DNA of 64,000 nt, from NCBI GenBank assembly GCA_905221605.1, contig CAJNDS010002081.1, positions 221,501 to 285,500 of the forward strand. The letters are read 5' to 3'. Source of the DNA: Symbiodinium natans. Lineage: Eukaryota; Sar; Dinophyceae; Suessiales; Symbiodiniaceae. The notes under the pieces are model-generated. The model searched no databases and was not told the origin of the DNA. It saw only the letters and a list, made by a program, of their open reading frames with translations. This document shows positions 48,188-59,900 of the stretch, piece after piece; position 1 is the first letter of the stretch; the number at the start of each line of letters is the position of its first letter. Made by a program: the position numbers and the translations under genes.

Positions 48188-50500
48188 GTGCAAATAATAT
48201 GTATATGTAGATGTACATGTATAAGTTTGTATATGTACGCGAAGCATGCATGTGAATAAAGAAGATTTATGGGCCGCGGTGGGTCCATTGGGCAGAGGGG
48301 TGGTGGGTGACCATATATATATATATGTACATATATGTGCCTGTGTGTGTGTATGATGTGGCCTGGACCTTCAGGGTCTATTTGGCGATGCCTCTGTTTC
48401 TTTAGAGTTCATATTCGTGGTCTGTGATCTACGCTGCGCCACCGGCACCCGAGACACAAACAAAAACGATTGATAGCAGTGCTCATGGTCGAGAACGATG
48501 TGATGAGTTTGGGTTTCTTTGCAATTGGTTTCCCACTCCAAAAGACCTGAGATGTTGAATCGTGTTTTACAAGACGAAGATACGTAGGGTTTTTGGGTTT
48601 AGGGCTTTTAAGGTTCAGGGCTTAGGGTTTCTAGCGTTTGGCCTCTTCAAACCCTTATAGACACGTACTGACGCGCATATGGGCAAAGCCAAGGACACCC
48701 CTAACCCCTCACTATCCTGTCCTCCCCTCCCTTCCCAGCGCCCAGACCGGAATCGTCAAGAAGTCTACTATTGTTCTCTCGTCCTTCTTCAAGACACATG
48801 ATTCACCTTTAGGACGTACCATTCATGTCTTTCCCTCTTGTTCCACAGCCTTGCTCACCTGGCACACCTTGAGACCCTAACTCATGAGAGGACCTTCTGG
48901 AAGCTGGTGCTTCCACGGGGCCTGAACCCTCCCTCCCCAGCCACCTCCCTGGTCCCTCCTCGTTGTGTTCTCCTTCCCTTCGCGCGCCTTTTCCCTTTCC
49001 ACACACCCCCTTCCCATGCCCTTCATCGAAAAGAAGCGAACGCCAGACGGCTAAGCTGAATGGCAGACTGGTGCAACCGAGAGAAAGCATTTTGTCGTGA
49101 ATGTAGGTATTTTAGTTAGCGCAGGTCGCCTTTAAGCAGATTTGTCTGTACATTTCTAGTCTGAGAGGAAATTGCTCTCTTCATTCTATCCCGGGTGACC
49201 GCCAAGATTAGGCAGACTTGCATAAGTGTTCGCCACTGCTTGTTGTTGTTCAGTTAGTGCAATTAGCGCAAAAATAGATGTGCCGAATCCGAGGGGCATA
49301 AATAGTGCGACGACAATTCGTGGCGTGTTAATCTAGAGAGTCTACTTAGTGCGATTTGCCTTTAGATGGATTACTCGGCCTCCTCATGACTAGGGCCGAG
49401 TGTGTTTGAGCCGCAGAAATTCCAGAATAGTGCCTCTGGGCCATCCCAGTCTGTGGCAGCCGCATGTAAGGAACAAATATACTATGTTTCGGAAATAGTA
49501 GACGTATCTGGCCAACAACCAGGCAGACGTCTAAAACAACAAAATACACAAAATTTGGACACGAAACGTACCGAAACCAAAGAAATCAAGACGATGTAAA
49601 GCAACAACGCGACAAACAAACACAAGCCTCCAACCCAAGAAAGAAGGACCAACAACACCCAAAACCAAAATCTTTTCACAAATTTCGGGCACTAGACCTG
49701 CGGTTCCCGGACACGAGTAGCGCAGTTTTTTTTTTTTTTTTTTTTTGTTTTTTTTGGTTGGGGTACTAGTGCTTTGTTTGAGAGCTGCCACCATGGTGTC
49801 CGGCTGATCCACGTATGTAAGTAACATGTATTCTGCTTTTACGGGTATATGTTTGTTTTACTGTATATATCTATAAATGTAAATATATATATATATATGT
49901 ATGTATGTATTTATGATGTATACAGAGCAATGTTTGTTTTTCAAAAGTCGAGCATCATGTACCATGTAGTTATCATGTACCATCTGGTCACACCTCTTCT
50001 ATCAAAAGTCATGCGGCATGTGCCGTATGCCATATGTCACAGAACATGCGGCATATGTCAAATATCATATATCATACACCATACACCGTATATTATATAT
50101 CATATATCAGATATCATATATCATATTGTATATTTATATCGTACCGCAAACATGTACTACATATCACACGTCACACGTCACATGTCGCATGTCATACATC
50201 AGAGATCAATAAAATCACGCATCATGAACCATGTACCGTACCATTTCTTCGTTGATCTGTAATGTATCATGCCACTCACGTATGATGCAGTTGGTAGCAT
50301 TTGGCATATCTCATTTTTCATGGACTGTGTGTCATACACCATATACCACATGCACACATACGTACGTGCATGCGAAAAACGTATACGTATCTATATATAT
50401 ATATACACATGTATATATATATATATCCTTAAACATAATTCTTGTTTATTCATGCTAACTTTAGTGCCTTTTCTTTTTTGCCGAGACCTTCAGTGAATCA
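47756..50500. other. no confident gene; microsatellites
   Basis: Contains (TA)n at 48151-48188 and 48313-48340, poly-T at about 49727-49756, ATCAT-rich low complexity at 49960-50240 and (TA)n at 50390-50426. No exon with motif support. Confidence 0.4.
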
Positions 50501-50545
50501 TTCGAGCCATTCGAGCCTGGCAGACCACTTGCGGAAGCTTTTTAG

Positions 50546-50665
50546 GCCGTGGTGCCCACCGCCGATGCAGCTCAGAAGCTGGACGAGCTCATCCTGTCGC
50601 TGCTCGCCCGCATGTTTGCCCCCCGGGGCCCCTTAGGGAAGCTTTGCACGTGGATGTCGGAGTAG
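50546..50665 (+). CDS. possible terminal exon, unassigned
   Basis: After TTTTTAG; reads AVVPTADAAQKLDELILSLL, then ARMFAPRGPLGKLCTWMSE and TAG at 50663-50665. Good coding look and an in-frame stop, so perhaps the last exon of the preceding gene. No family recognised. Confidence 0.4.
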   Translation, partial: AVVPTADAAQKLDELILSLLARMFAPRGPLGKLCTWMSE

Positions 50666-50669
50666 AGCA

Positions 50670-52980
50670 ACCCTGAGCCCTAGGCTTGAAAGCCTGAGAA
50701 CCCTGAGCCCTCAACCCGAAGCCCTAAACCCGAAGCTCAGTTGCGAGGAACGAGTCGCCGAGGGCCGCGGAAACGACGACGGTGCCCTCAGCCGAATCGG
50801 GGGATCCCAGCCCAGGGATTCTATTAGGGTTGGAGATGGGGTTAGAGATGGGGTTACAGATGGGGTTGCAGATGGGGTTAAAGATGGGATTGTAAAGATG
50901 GGATTGTGCTCGGGCTGTAGAGGATTACCGATATCAGCAAAATGCCGAGGCGTTTGCACCCCTGGCCAGCAGTCTCTTGGACGGAACTGTGATGTGTGGG
51001 GCACCGGCAGTGTTCTGTCGGGCAGTACCCCGAAGTAGCTGGACGAGCAAGCAAGTCTTTCAGGCTGCTTTGGCAAAGTCGCACGTCCAGCACTTGCACC
51101 ATATATCAGGGAAGCGCATGTCCTGTCTTGTGGTCAGGTTCGAACTTCATTCTTGATATTTGGGAAGAGCTGCTCGGCGGCTTGAAGTCTATGCTTTCGA
51201 GTCGTGAAGAATCGTGGCTGCTTAGATTGCTTCATGACGCTAAGGGCCCTGCAAAAGCAGCGAGCGGAAGTGAAGGGCTTGATCGACTCAAGCATTCGGC
51301 TAGCGAGCCTTTAGGAACTTAGACCTTTTCCGTGGTCAGATCCGGGACAATTTCATATCTTTCATATCGTCCCACCTGTTTTTGATCCGGTGCCCCCTCC
51401 CCCTCTCCCCACCCCACCCCTCCCGAACGACAGACGCTTGACCATATGTACCCCTTTGCGAGGCCTTGACAATAAGGTACTCTACCTGGGAACGCCCCTC
51501 GTAAAACTGTCGTCCTCAGTCAGTGTGCCGCACGCGGCAGATGTGAATAGATGTGACAAAGAGCACAAGCACGCTTGGAAGTGCACCAGCGTGTATGCCT
51601 GGCAGCGGTCAGAACAGCTGACCCCTCAGCTGCCGCGCGCTTGGGAGCCCGCGGGGAGCGCGAAGCGCACTGCGCAAGCTGCCAGCGGAGAGCATCAGGG
51701 GGTGAGAAGAGCTCCGCATTCCGCCCCTGGAACCTGCTGATTCCCCTCATTCTTTCCTTTAGCATCTGGGCACACGCCGGGTGGGACGAGGTGCTGTTTC
51801 TCCACGAAGCAGAAGGCGGACGAGGAGCCAAACGGTGCTTGTACCAAGCATGGAAGGGGGGTCGTTGTGCTGTGTATCAGGCTTCACACAGGAGGTTCGC
51901 ACGGAAACCCTAAACCCTGAACCCTAGACCCTAAACCCTAAACCCTAAACCCTAAACCCTAAACCCTAAACCGTAAGACCCAGCTTATGCTCGACAGCTC
52001 AGGGCCTCGCCCCAAACCCCGGCAAATCCTACAAAAGCTCTCTTAAGAGGAGGAGACCTCCGACGGCTTCGTGACGGAGCGCCGCGCCGCTTGGGTGGCA
52101 ACGAGAGGTTGTTTTTTCGGCGTTTTCTCGGGTTTAGGGTTTAGGGTTTAGGAGGGGATTAGTGACCGGATCCCTGCGTCGCTTTTCCAGTCTCCTGGCT
52201 CCCGGTCGAAGGCTTTGCCCAAACTTGTTCGGGCATTGTTGGGTAGGTTCATCATCCTGATAGCAGTTCCCTCAGTAGGAGCGTTCTGTGACGCAAAGAA
52301 TGCAGTGCTAAGGAGGAGATTCAGTCGCCATCTCAGATGCAAGAGACAGCACGTGTTCAAAGGCGTTCACATCTTGGCCTCAGTTTCAGTAGGTGAAGCA
52401 GTATTGTGCAAAGTCACGTTTGTTGTTTCTATGGGTTGTCATCATTCTTATTATTTCCATTATGATGATTTTGATGTTCAATGGTGTTCGGGTTGTTCTT
52501 ACTGCTGTTGTTGTTGCTGCTGCTGCTTGCCGCTGCTGCTTGCCGCTGCCACTCTTGCTGTTTTATGATGCTACGAGGGCCTGCCTGTTTTGATTTTTCC
52601 CGAATGCGTTCCAGGGGTCTAGAAGCGTCCGCAAAATGAAGCCTCTGCGGTCGTGACCGTCACTTGTTTTCAGCTTGGTGTTGCTTTCGCGCATCAGCAG
52701 TGGGGACAGTTACAAGGAGGAGGGGGAAGTCATGAGGCAGGGGTTGCAGGTGCGGATCCAGGGCATCCGACCCTAGATAGTGTCACCCTCACCCATGTGA
52801 GCGTTGCAACGTCAAGGGAACATCCATGCGCTCACTCGTGCCTCAGGAGTGCGTGACGTCCAGAGAGGTTGAATAGTTAAGGACAGATGTCGCTGGCACA
52901 TCGCCAAGGAAAAGCAGCTCCGAGACAATGCGACATGAGAATGAACAAAGCAAGAGGAATACATCAAACGTACGAGGATG
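50670..52980. other. sparse region, one possible exon, short telomere-like arrays
   Basis: Four GATGGGGTT units at 50834-50895, CCCTAAA units at 51905-51975. Apart from the possible exon at 51763, no gene is supported. Confidence 0.4.
51763..51886 (+). CDS. possible exon, unassigned
   Basis: After a polypyrimidine stretch ending TCCTTTAG; reads IWAHAGWDEVLFLHEAEGGR. The downstream donor is unclear. Confidence 0.3.
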
Positions 52981-53019
52981 CAGATGATGAGAGATGAGAA
53001 ATCTCCATATCAAAAGTAG

Positions 53020-53412
53020 AGAGAGGGAGGGAGGGAGAGAGAGAGAGAGAGAGAGCCCGGAAGAAGAAGAAGAAGAAGAAGAAGAAGAAGAAGAAGAAGA
53101 AGAAGAAGAAGAAGAAGAAGAAGAAGAAGAAGAAGAAGAAGAAGAAGAAGAAGAAGAAGAAGAAGAAGAAGAAGAAGAAGAAGAAGAAGAAGAAAGAAGA
53201 AGAAGAAGAAGAAGAAGAAGAAGAAGAAGAAGAAGAAGAAGAAGAAGAAGAAGAAGAAGAAGAAGAAGAAGAAGAAGAAGAAGAAGAAGAAGAAGAAGAA
53301 GAAGAAGAAGAAGAAGAAGAAGAATAAGAAGAAGAAGAAGAAGAAGAGAGAGCGAGAGAGCGAGAGAGCGAGAGAGCGAGAGAGGGAGAGAGGGAGAGAG
53401 GGAGAGAGAGAC
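53020..53412. repeat. (GAA)n array of about 290 bp with GA/GAGC flanks
   Basis: Near-pure AAG/GAA triplets at 53059-53346 with two one-base breaks, flanked by GA runs (53020-53056) and GAGAGAGC units (53345-53412). The polypurine strand is continuous. Poly-Glu/Arg/Lys or poly-Leu/Phe/Ser frames are artefacts. Confidence 0.97.
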
Positions 53413-53499
53413 AGGAAGGACTCCACAGGCGCCTTGGTAGAACCGACGGGACGCGGGATCGGGGCGCGCATCAGCGCGGGGGTTTTTCCCCCATGCCTC

Positions 53500-53615
53500 G
53501 AAGAAAGAGAGAGACAGGCAGAGAGGGACGCAGAGAGACAGAGAGTGACAGAGAGAGGAAGACAGAGAGAGGAAGACCGAAAGTGGAAGACAGAGAGAGG
53601 AAGACAGAGACAGGA

Positions 53616-53650
<35 letters not shown>

Positions 53651-53655
53651 GAGAG
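53500..53655. repeat. GA-rich degenerate repeat
   Basis: AGAGAGAGGAAGAC-type units, plausibly a decayed extension of the GAA/GA tract. Confidence 0.85.
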
Positions 53656-54847
53656 CATTGGATAGCCATCAATTCTCACTCCAGTTTGGGAAGGGGCCCA
53701 AATCAAGGGCGGACTCTGTCATCTCAGTCCTCACACACGCTTTGCATGTTTTTGCCCCACCCATAGCCCAAAGGAGGCCGCTAGGTGGCGGCGCTCCCCC
53801 CTTCTTGATCACCTTCTTCCGTTATTGGACTAATCCTGTTGGCGCCGGGGGGAAACGTGTCTACAAATTTCACCAGCAGACCGTGGACTGTCCGCCCCCC
53901 CTTGGGGCGGCTCTCCTCTTCGGGGCGGGGGCCATGCGTGTAGAGAGAGAGAGCATGGCGGAGGCGGCGTTCTGTAATCATGCTATTCTACTAGCATAAG
54001 GGTTTAGGGTTTAGGGTTTAGGGTCTGCTGCAAGAAGAATTCTACGCAGGCTGGCCCAGCCTGCTCTGAGTCCTTCGCGTGGACCGCCCGCTGCAAAAGA
54101 CCGCTCCTCAGGTCTCAGGATGTCGTGCCATCTCCGGTCCCGGACGGCCATCGGTTTGTGAATTTTGGGTTGAGGAGGTTTAGGGTTTAGGCTCTTAGGG
54201 TTTAGGTTTTAGGGGTTTGGGTTTTAGGGTTGGGGATTTGGGGGTTTTGGGCTTTTAGAGGAGGGGTTGCATCACGAGGCCCTGAACCCTGAACCCTAAA
54301 CCCTAAACCCCAAACCCTAAACCCTGAACCCTAAACCCTAAGCCCTATACCCTAAGTCCTAAACCCTAAGCCGCCCCACCTGGCTTCGGTGGACAACGCC
54401 TACGTTTTTTGAGGCTTCAAGGTGGCAGATTGCCTGCCTTCTTGGACTCTCGGGACGACATTCTAAGCGCCCCGAAGGCTCAGGGCTACTCTGGGGTCGG
54501 GCACTCAAGAATGTCTCTCAAAAAAGCACTCGGGGCTGGCACTCCAGGATTCTGGCAGAACGCTGGGTCCAGGGATTCTCTGGGGATGCTCTTGTGTTTG
54601 GGCACTCCAGGCATTCGCTGGGGATGGTCTTGTGGCTGGGCACTCCACGGATTTTCTGGGGATACGCTGCATCGCACTCCGACTGCTGGGCGCTGCAGGG
54701 GTTCTTTGGGGGATAGTCAAATGCAAGTCTCACACTTGCTTGCTTGCCTGCTCGGCCAATGCTGTTCTCCTGTGGCTTCTCGGGCAACTGCATTAGCTTT
54801 CGTGCCCGCCGTCCCCCCACAAGTTGAGGTGTTGAGGGTGATGCGTG

Positions 54848-54968
54848 TAGGTTCGCGGGTAGCTGTAAGTAGGGTTAAAAGTACCCGAAATAAGGTTGAA
54901 TCCAGTTTTAACAATTGTTACCCCTACTTATAACCCCACTTCTAACTACCCATGAACCTTCAAGTAGC
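54848..54968. repeat. palindromic element family A, copy 2
   Basis: GTTCGCGGGTAGCTGTAAGT at the left, CTACCCATGAACCTTCAAGT at the right, with GTACCC and a GTTTTAACAATTG centre. Followed at once by CCCTAAA repeats. Confidence 0.85.
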
Positions 54969-55051
54969 CCTAAACCCTAAACCCTAAGCCCTAAGCCCTA
55001 AACCCTAAACCCTAACCCTAAACCCCAAACCCTAAACCCCAAACCCTGTAG

Positions 55052-55190
55052 GGTCCGTGTGGGGAGTCCGGTCTCTGAAGGCATCGCCGACTTCCGCTCG
55101 GCAGCCTTCACCGCTCCCTGGGAGGCTCGTCGACGTCCCACCCACTGCTCCTGGGCACTCTGGGCTCAGAGTGCTGCTAAGCCCTAAACC
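55052..55190 (+). CDS. possible exon, unassigned
   Basis: After CCCTGTAG within telomere-like repeat; reads VRVGSPVSEGIADFRSAAFT then APWEA. The frame stays open to the next CCCTAAA array. No donor or family identified. Confidence 0.33.
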
Positions 55191-55320
55191 CTAAACCCTA
55201 AACCCTAAACCCTAAACCCTAAACCCTAAACCCTAAACCCTAAACCCTAAACCCTAAACCCTGAACCCTGAACCCTAAACCCGAAGCATGTGTGGGGTTT
55301 AGGGCCCTAAACCCTACACC
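55178..55320. repeat. CCCTAAA array and perfect head-to-head telomere-repeat junction
   Basis: CCCTAAA units to 55285, then GGGTTTAGGGCCCTAAACCC at 55295-55314, a TTTAGGG/CCCTAAA inversion point without spacer. Confidence 0.92.
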
Positions 55321-55427
55321 TCATAGACCCTAAAGGTCCTAAACCCTACACCCCACAGACCCTAAACACGGCACCCTGAGCTCTAGATCTCCACACCCCT
55401 CAGCCACGCACGCCTGGTCTCAGCAGC

Positions 55428-55608
55428 CCCTAAACCCTAAACCCTAAACCCTAAACCCTAAACCCTAAACCCTAAGCCCTAAACCCTAAACCCTAAACCC
55501 TAAACCCTCAACCCTGAACCCTGAACCCTGAACCCTAAACCCTAAACCCTAAACCCGAAACCCTAAACCCTAAACCCTAAGCCCTAAACCCTAAACCCTA
55601 AACCCTCC
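55428..55608 (-). repeat. CCCTAAA array, about 26 units
   Basis: Includes CCCTGAA, CCCTCAA and CCCTAAG variants. Ends seven bases before AGCTCAG, the acceptor of the exon at 55618. Confidence 0.95.
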
Positions 55609-55617
55609 TGAGCTCAG

Positions 55618-55663
55618 GGACGACGCGCCGGCCTCCGACAGCCCGAGCGAGTCGACTGCAGAG
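55618..55663 (+). CDS. acidic exon, unassigned (possibly 5' part of the phosphatase gene)
   Basis: 46 nt between AGCTCAG and GTGAGC; reads DDAPASDSPSESTAE. Good splice signals; low-complexity acidic sequence. Confidence 0.5.
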
Positions 55664-55708
55664 GTGAGCCCGGGGCAAGCTCGCGGTTGGTTCGGTTGGG
55701 TTGGGATT

Positions 55709-55797
55709 CGTAACTAGCAGTCCTTAGTAGGGATTAGCGTGCCCCCCCCACGAGAATCCCTATGAAGGGCTGCGTGTATAAGGGGGAGCATCCCAAG
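55709..55797. repeat. palindromic element family B, copy 2
   Basis: Starts 45 bp after the exon at 55618-55663. Shares CGTAACTAGCAGTCCTTAGT, AGGGATTAGC and GTATAAGGGGGAGCATCCC with 46500-46586. Confidence 0.82.
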
Positions 55798-56239
55798 GGA
55801 GGGGGTGTAGAGTCTGGGGGGTTTGTTTGGGGTTTAGGGGACTACTTGTAAACGCTTGCCCTCACAATCGATTCCCCTAAACCCTAAACCCTAAACCCTA
55901 AACCCTAAACCCTAAACCCTAAACCCTAAACCCTCACAATCGATTCCCCTTCATGGGTGTTTTTAAGCCTTTATCCGTGGCATGCGGTCACCTCGGGATA
56001 GAAGCTGCCGTGGCCGGCTTGGTGTTGCTGCAGCTCATTTCCTCTCGGAGTTGGGGTGCTCATAGAGGCCACGCTTCGACCCGAATCCCTCAGACCCGAA
56101 CTCTTGAACTCCCCCCTAGAAGCCGGTACATTGACCAGAACCCCTAACCCCTAACCCCTAACCCCTAAACCCTAAACCCTAAACCCGAAACCCGAAACCC
56201 TAAACCCTAAACCCTAAACCCTAAACCCTAAACCCTAAG

Positions 56240-56297
56240 CAATGAGACGCAGGCCGGACAGGCGAACTCCGCTGCCCTGGCCAAGATGGCCAAGCTG
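56240..56297 (+). CDS. short exon, unassigned (possibly phosphatase gene)
   Basis: Directly after CCCTAAG of a telomere-like array; reads NETQAGQANSAALAKMAKL with GTGACG as donor. Confidence 0.4.
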
Positions 56298-56344
56298 GTG
56301 ACGCAGGACAGGGCCCCCCTACTACCCGGGCCGCTGATGCCTTG

Positions 56345-56470
56345 GACACCCTCAAAAGGGAGATTTCCGAAAGAAGGGTACCCCCTTTTATACCGCAAAA
56401 TGCTAGATCTAAGAGAGCCCCAAAAAGGGTACCCCCCCCCCCCCCCCTGTTTTCGTAAACTACCGCCCCG
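56345..56470. repeat. palindromic element family C copy
   Basis: GATTTCCGAAAGAAGGGTAC at the left, GTACCCC, a C run and TGTTTTCGTAAACTACCGCC at the right. Confidence 0.6.
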
Positions 56471-56979
56471 AAGATCCCAGCAAGGCCGATGAGACGCCTG
56501 CGCCTGCCTGGGTGTGGCCCTCAACGGGAGCGATTCTTGGGGATTCATGAGGGGCTTTTCGGGGGGTGATGCCAAAGGGTCCGGGTTTTAGAGCTTAGGG
56601 GTCCAGATGGATCCATGGTACTCGTGGAGTCATGCTGTTTGGGTTTAAGGCCAAAACCTTCCCATGAAGCAGCTTGCCCAAACTGAGCTGTGCTGAAGTG
56701 GCAGCTCCTGAAGTGCCTCGAACACCAGCAGTGTTGGGCGTACGTATGGCTTCTGCACACATACATGTATGTATGTGTGTATATATATATATATGTATAT
56801 GTATAATATGTACATACATACGCATATACACACGCGTGTATATATACATATAATTGTATATTTATATACATACATATGTGTGTGTACTTGTGTCTTTTGT
56901 TTGTTTCTCTCTCTCTCTCTCACTCTGTCTTCCTCCCTCACGCACGCTCTGTTTCGCTCTCTCTTTCCATCCCTCTTAG

Positions 56980-59900
56980 CTGACACTCTGATTAAGGTGC
57001 CTCCGCAACCCTCGCGGCAACGGCCCTTGCCGCAATCGAGGCTCCCGTTGCTCCCGCCGCAGGAGACGATCTCACAAGGGTTGCCGCAGCTTTCAAGTTG
57101 GGATCGCCATTGTGTCGCCAGTGCAGCACAGCAGGAGCCGAATTTTCGCGGCAAGAAGACTTTAGTGTTGGACTTGGACGAGACGCTTGTCTGGGCCACA
57201 GGGTTTCGATGTCCAGGTCTCTTTTGTCTCAGCACCCTTGGCTTTGGCACTCATGAGCGCGTCTGCTCGCGAAGGGGATGCTCAGCTCAGCTTAGGTGCA
57301 CAGTTCCTTCACCCCGGTCACTTGTGATTTGGTCCTCTCCTTGGGATCCGGCAGTCGCCATGCGAGATGCAGCCTTTCCCCACATTTGGGTGGCTGTCAA
57401 AATTCCACCCAGATGTACGGTTTGAGGGTTGGGGCTCGCAACGCAATTGTCCGGCATCGGTGTTGCGATTCTGGTGGCCGTCCTCGGTTTTAGGTCATCC
57501 TGGAGAGAGCTGTTGCGACTTTCCCAGGTGCTCAGTGTGTTCCTGGGCACCGAAGAGCACAAGGCCACAACGCACAGAATGCCACAGTCTAGGTTGGAGG
57601 GTGCAATTGCAACTTCCTCGTTCTTCTCCAACAGGTCTACGTGCGAAAGCGGCCGGGCGTTGATGAGTTTCTTAAGGCCGTTGCCAAGCTGTATGAGGCC
57701 TGTTTGCTCGTGGCTTGCGGCTGCGAAGAGTTTGGTGATTCTTGCATTTTTCTTTCCAGCGCATAGCTGCTCCCTGCAGTCATGTTGCCTGCATGTGTCC
57801 ACCTTTCACGAGGTGGCCATTTTCACCGCTTCTACTTCGCTGTACGCGGTGCGCAGCCTGCAGAAATCCGCTGCGCATGCCAGCATGATGGAAAGCATCT
57901 GAGAGTGTGCGCCCCCGTCCGAGAACGCTTTGCTGGATGTGCTGGACCAGCGTGGATGGATTCAACACAGGCCAGCTGCACTGCCTCGGTGCAATCTCTT
58001 CTGAGCATTTGGCTGCATGGAGAGTCATGTGCCTGTTGTTGGTCGGGATAGCCTGCATCCAGCCATGTGAGAACATGGAAGGCTTTTCCGCGAAGCCTGC
58101 ACCAGATACAAGGAGGGCTATGTCAAGGACATCTCATGTAAATGTCTCCTGTAAGTGAGTGCGGACATCGTACCGCGTAGGACAAGCAATGACGCAAGCC
58201 ATGCCTTCAGATGCCAGAAGGTCGCACGCTGGCTGTCCAGCCGCGTGAAATGACCGGGTAGGCTCAGCCACAGAAAAATGTCTGAGCAACGGTCGAACGA
58301 AGCTAAAACTTCCTTGACACGTCCATGTGGTTCGCTCAAACAGTCGGGAAAAGTTGCAACGGTATTTGTATGTTTCCGCATGCTGTCCAGAACAGTCTGG
58401 ATATGGGCACCGGTCGACATCATTGTTGATTACTGTCATTGCTCCCATGACTGTTGACATTCCCATTTCGATGTTAGCTAGTATAACTACCCATCCGACG
58501 ACGATGACGACTGCGACTCTGACTGCTGTTTTCCTGGTGACATGGCAGTTGCTCTTGTTGCTTTCGCTCTTACATTTTGCCTTCCTGATCTTTGGTAGCC
58601 CGCTGATACCCTTTTGCCCTTTTTGAGCTTGGGCTTTCTGTAGCGAAAGTAACCAACATCAGGTCATGAACCAGATGGGGTATTTGATGGTACTTGAGGG
58701 GTCATGGGTAGCTATATGTGGGGAAATAGGATAAGTAGGGTAACTAGAGTTATAGCTGGTTAGCACCTTATTTAGGTGCTCATAGCCCTAGTCATAGCTA
58801 CCCATGAACCTCCAAGTTACCCTCTTGTTGTGATAGAGTTGTGGGGCTACTCCAAGGATCTCACAGTTCGATTTCTTTGCCAAGCGTGAAGGACCTGTCG
58901 CTCTTGGGGCGCAACCTGAACGATGTCGTCCTCAGCGTGTCTTTTTGGGGCTTCTGCTTGAGGTTCACGGGTGGATATAAGTGGGGTTGTAAGTAGGGTA
59001 AGTATAGCTATAACTGGTTAGAACCTTCTTTAGGGTTCTTATCACCCGACTTAGAACCTCCAAGTGGGGTTTTACGGCTGTAAGGTTTAGGGATGTCTCG
59101 AACTGTGCATGATGGCATATGATGCTGTGCCAGGTGATCATCGTTGACAACATGTCTGGGCCCAGCAAGAGATCGGTACGTGTCGTGTCTTCCACACTCA
59201 GCAGCTATGTGGTCGTCCCTCCCTTCGGCCCCTGTGTTTTTTCACATCTGACAACACCTGCCAAATGCATAAGCCTGGATGGTCGCCCACTGCGGCCTAG
59301 TCAAGAGCAATCGGCTGCAGCTTGGATTTGGGTGGTGTCTCATGCAGCAAAGGCCATGCATTGGGTGCGTTCACAGCAGCTGCCGTGCATCCGGCATGTC
59401 AAGAACCATCCACGCCTTTTGCTCAGGCCAGTCTGCTACGCGTTGCAGCCGGAGAATGCCATTCCCATACGAACGCCTCGCCAGCACGAGTTCTTTTGAT
59501 GGCCCGTAAGCAGTTCTTATTGGGGTTTAGGGTTTAGGGTTTAGGGTTTAGGGTTTAGGGTTTAGGGTTCAGATGTGTGCTTGGCAACGATGCCAAGCAG
59601 GTGGAAGCACGATCCCGAAGACACGGAGCTGATGGACCTGTTGCCTCGTCCTGAGACATCCGTGGTGCCAGATGCCAATCTGGAGGGCCATCCCTTGGGC
59701 TTTGTGGTTTGGGTTTAGGGTTTAGGGTTTAGGGTTTAGGGGTTTAGGGTTTAGGGTTTAGGGTTTAGGGTTTAGGGGTTAGGGTTTGGGGGTTTAGGGT
59801 TTAGGGTTTAGGGTTTAGGGTTTAGGGTTTAGGGTTTAGGGGTTTAGGGTTTAGGGTTTAGGGTTTAGGGGTTAGGGTTTGGGGGTTTAGGGTTTAGGGT

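Noticed and set aside
52994-53706. Frames of poly-Glu/poly-Arg and poly-Leu/poly-Ser up to 287 residues
   Set aside because: Direct translation of (GAA)n and GA repeats; no unique sequence or splice support.
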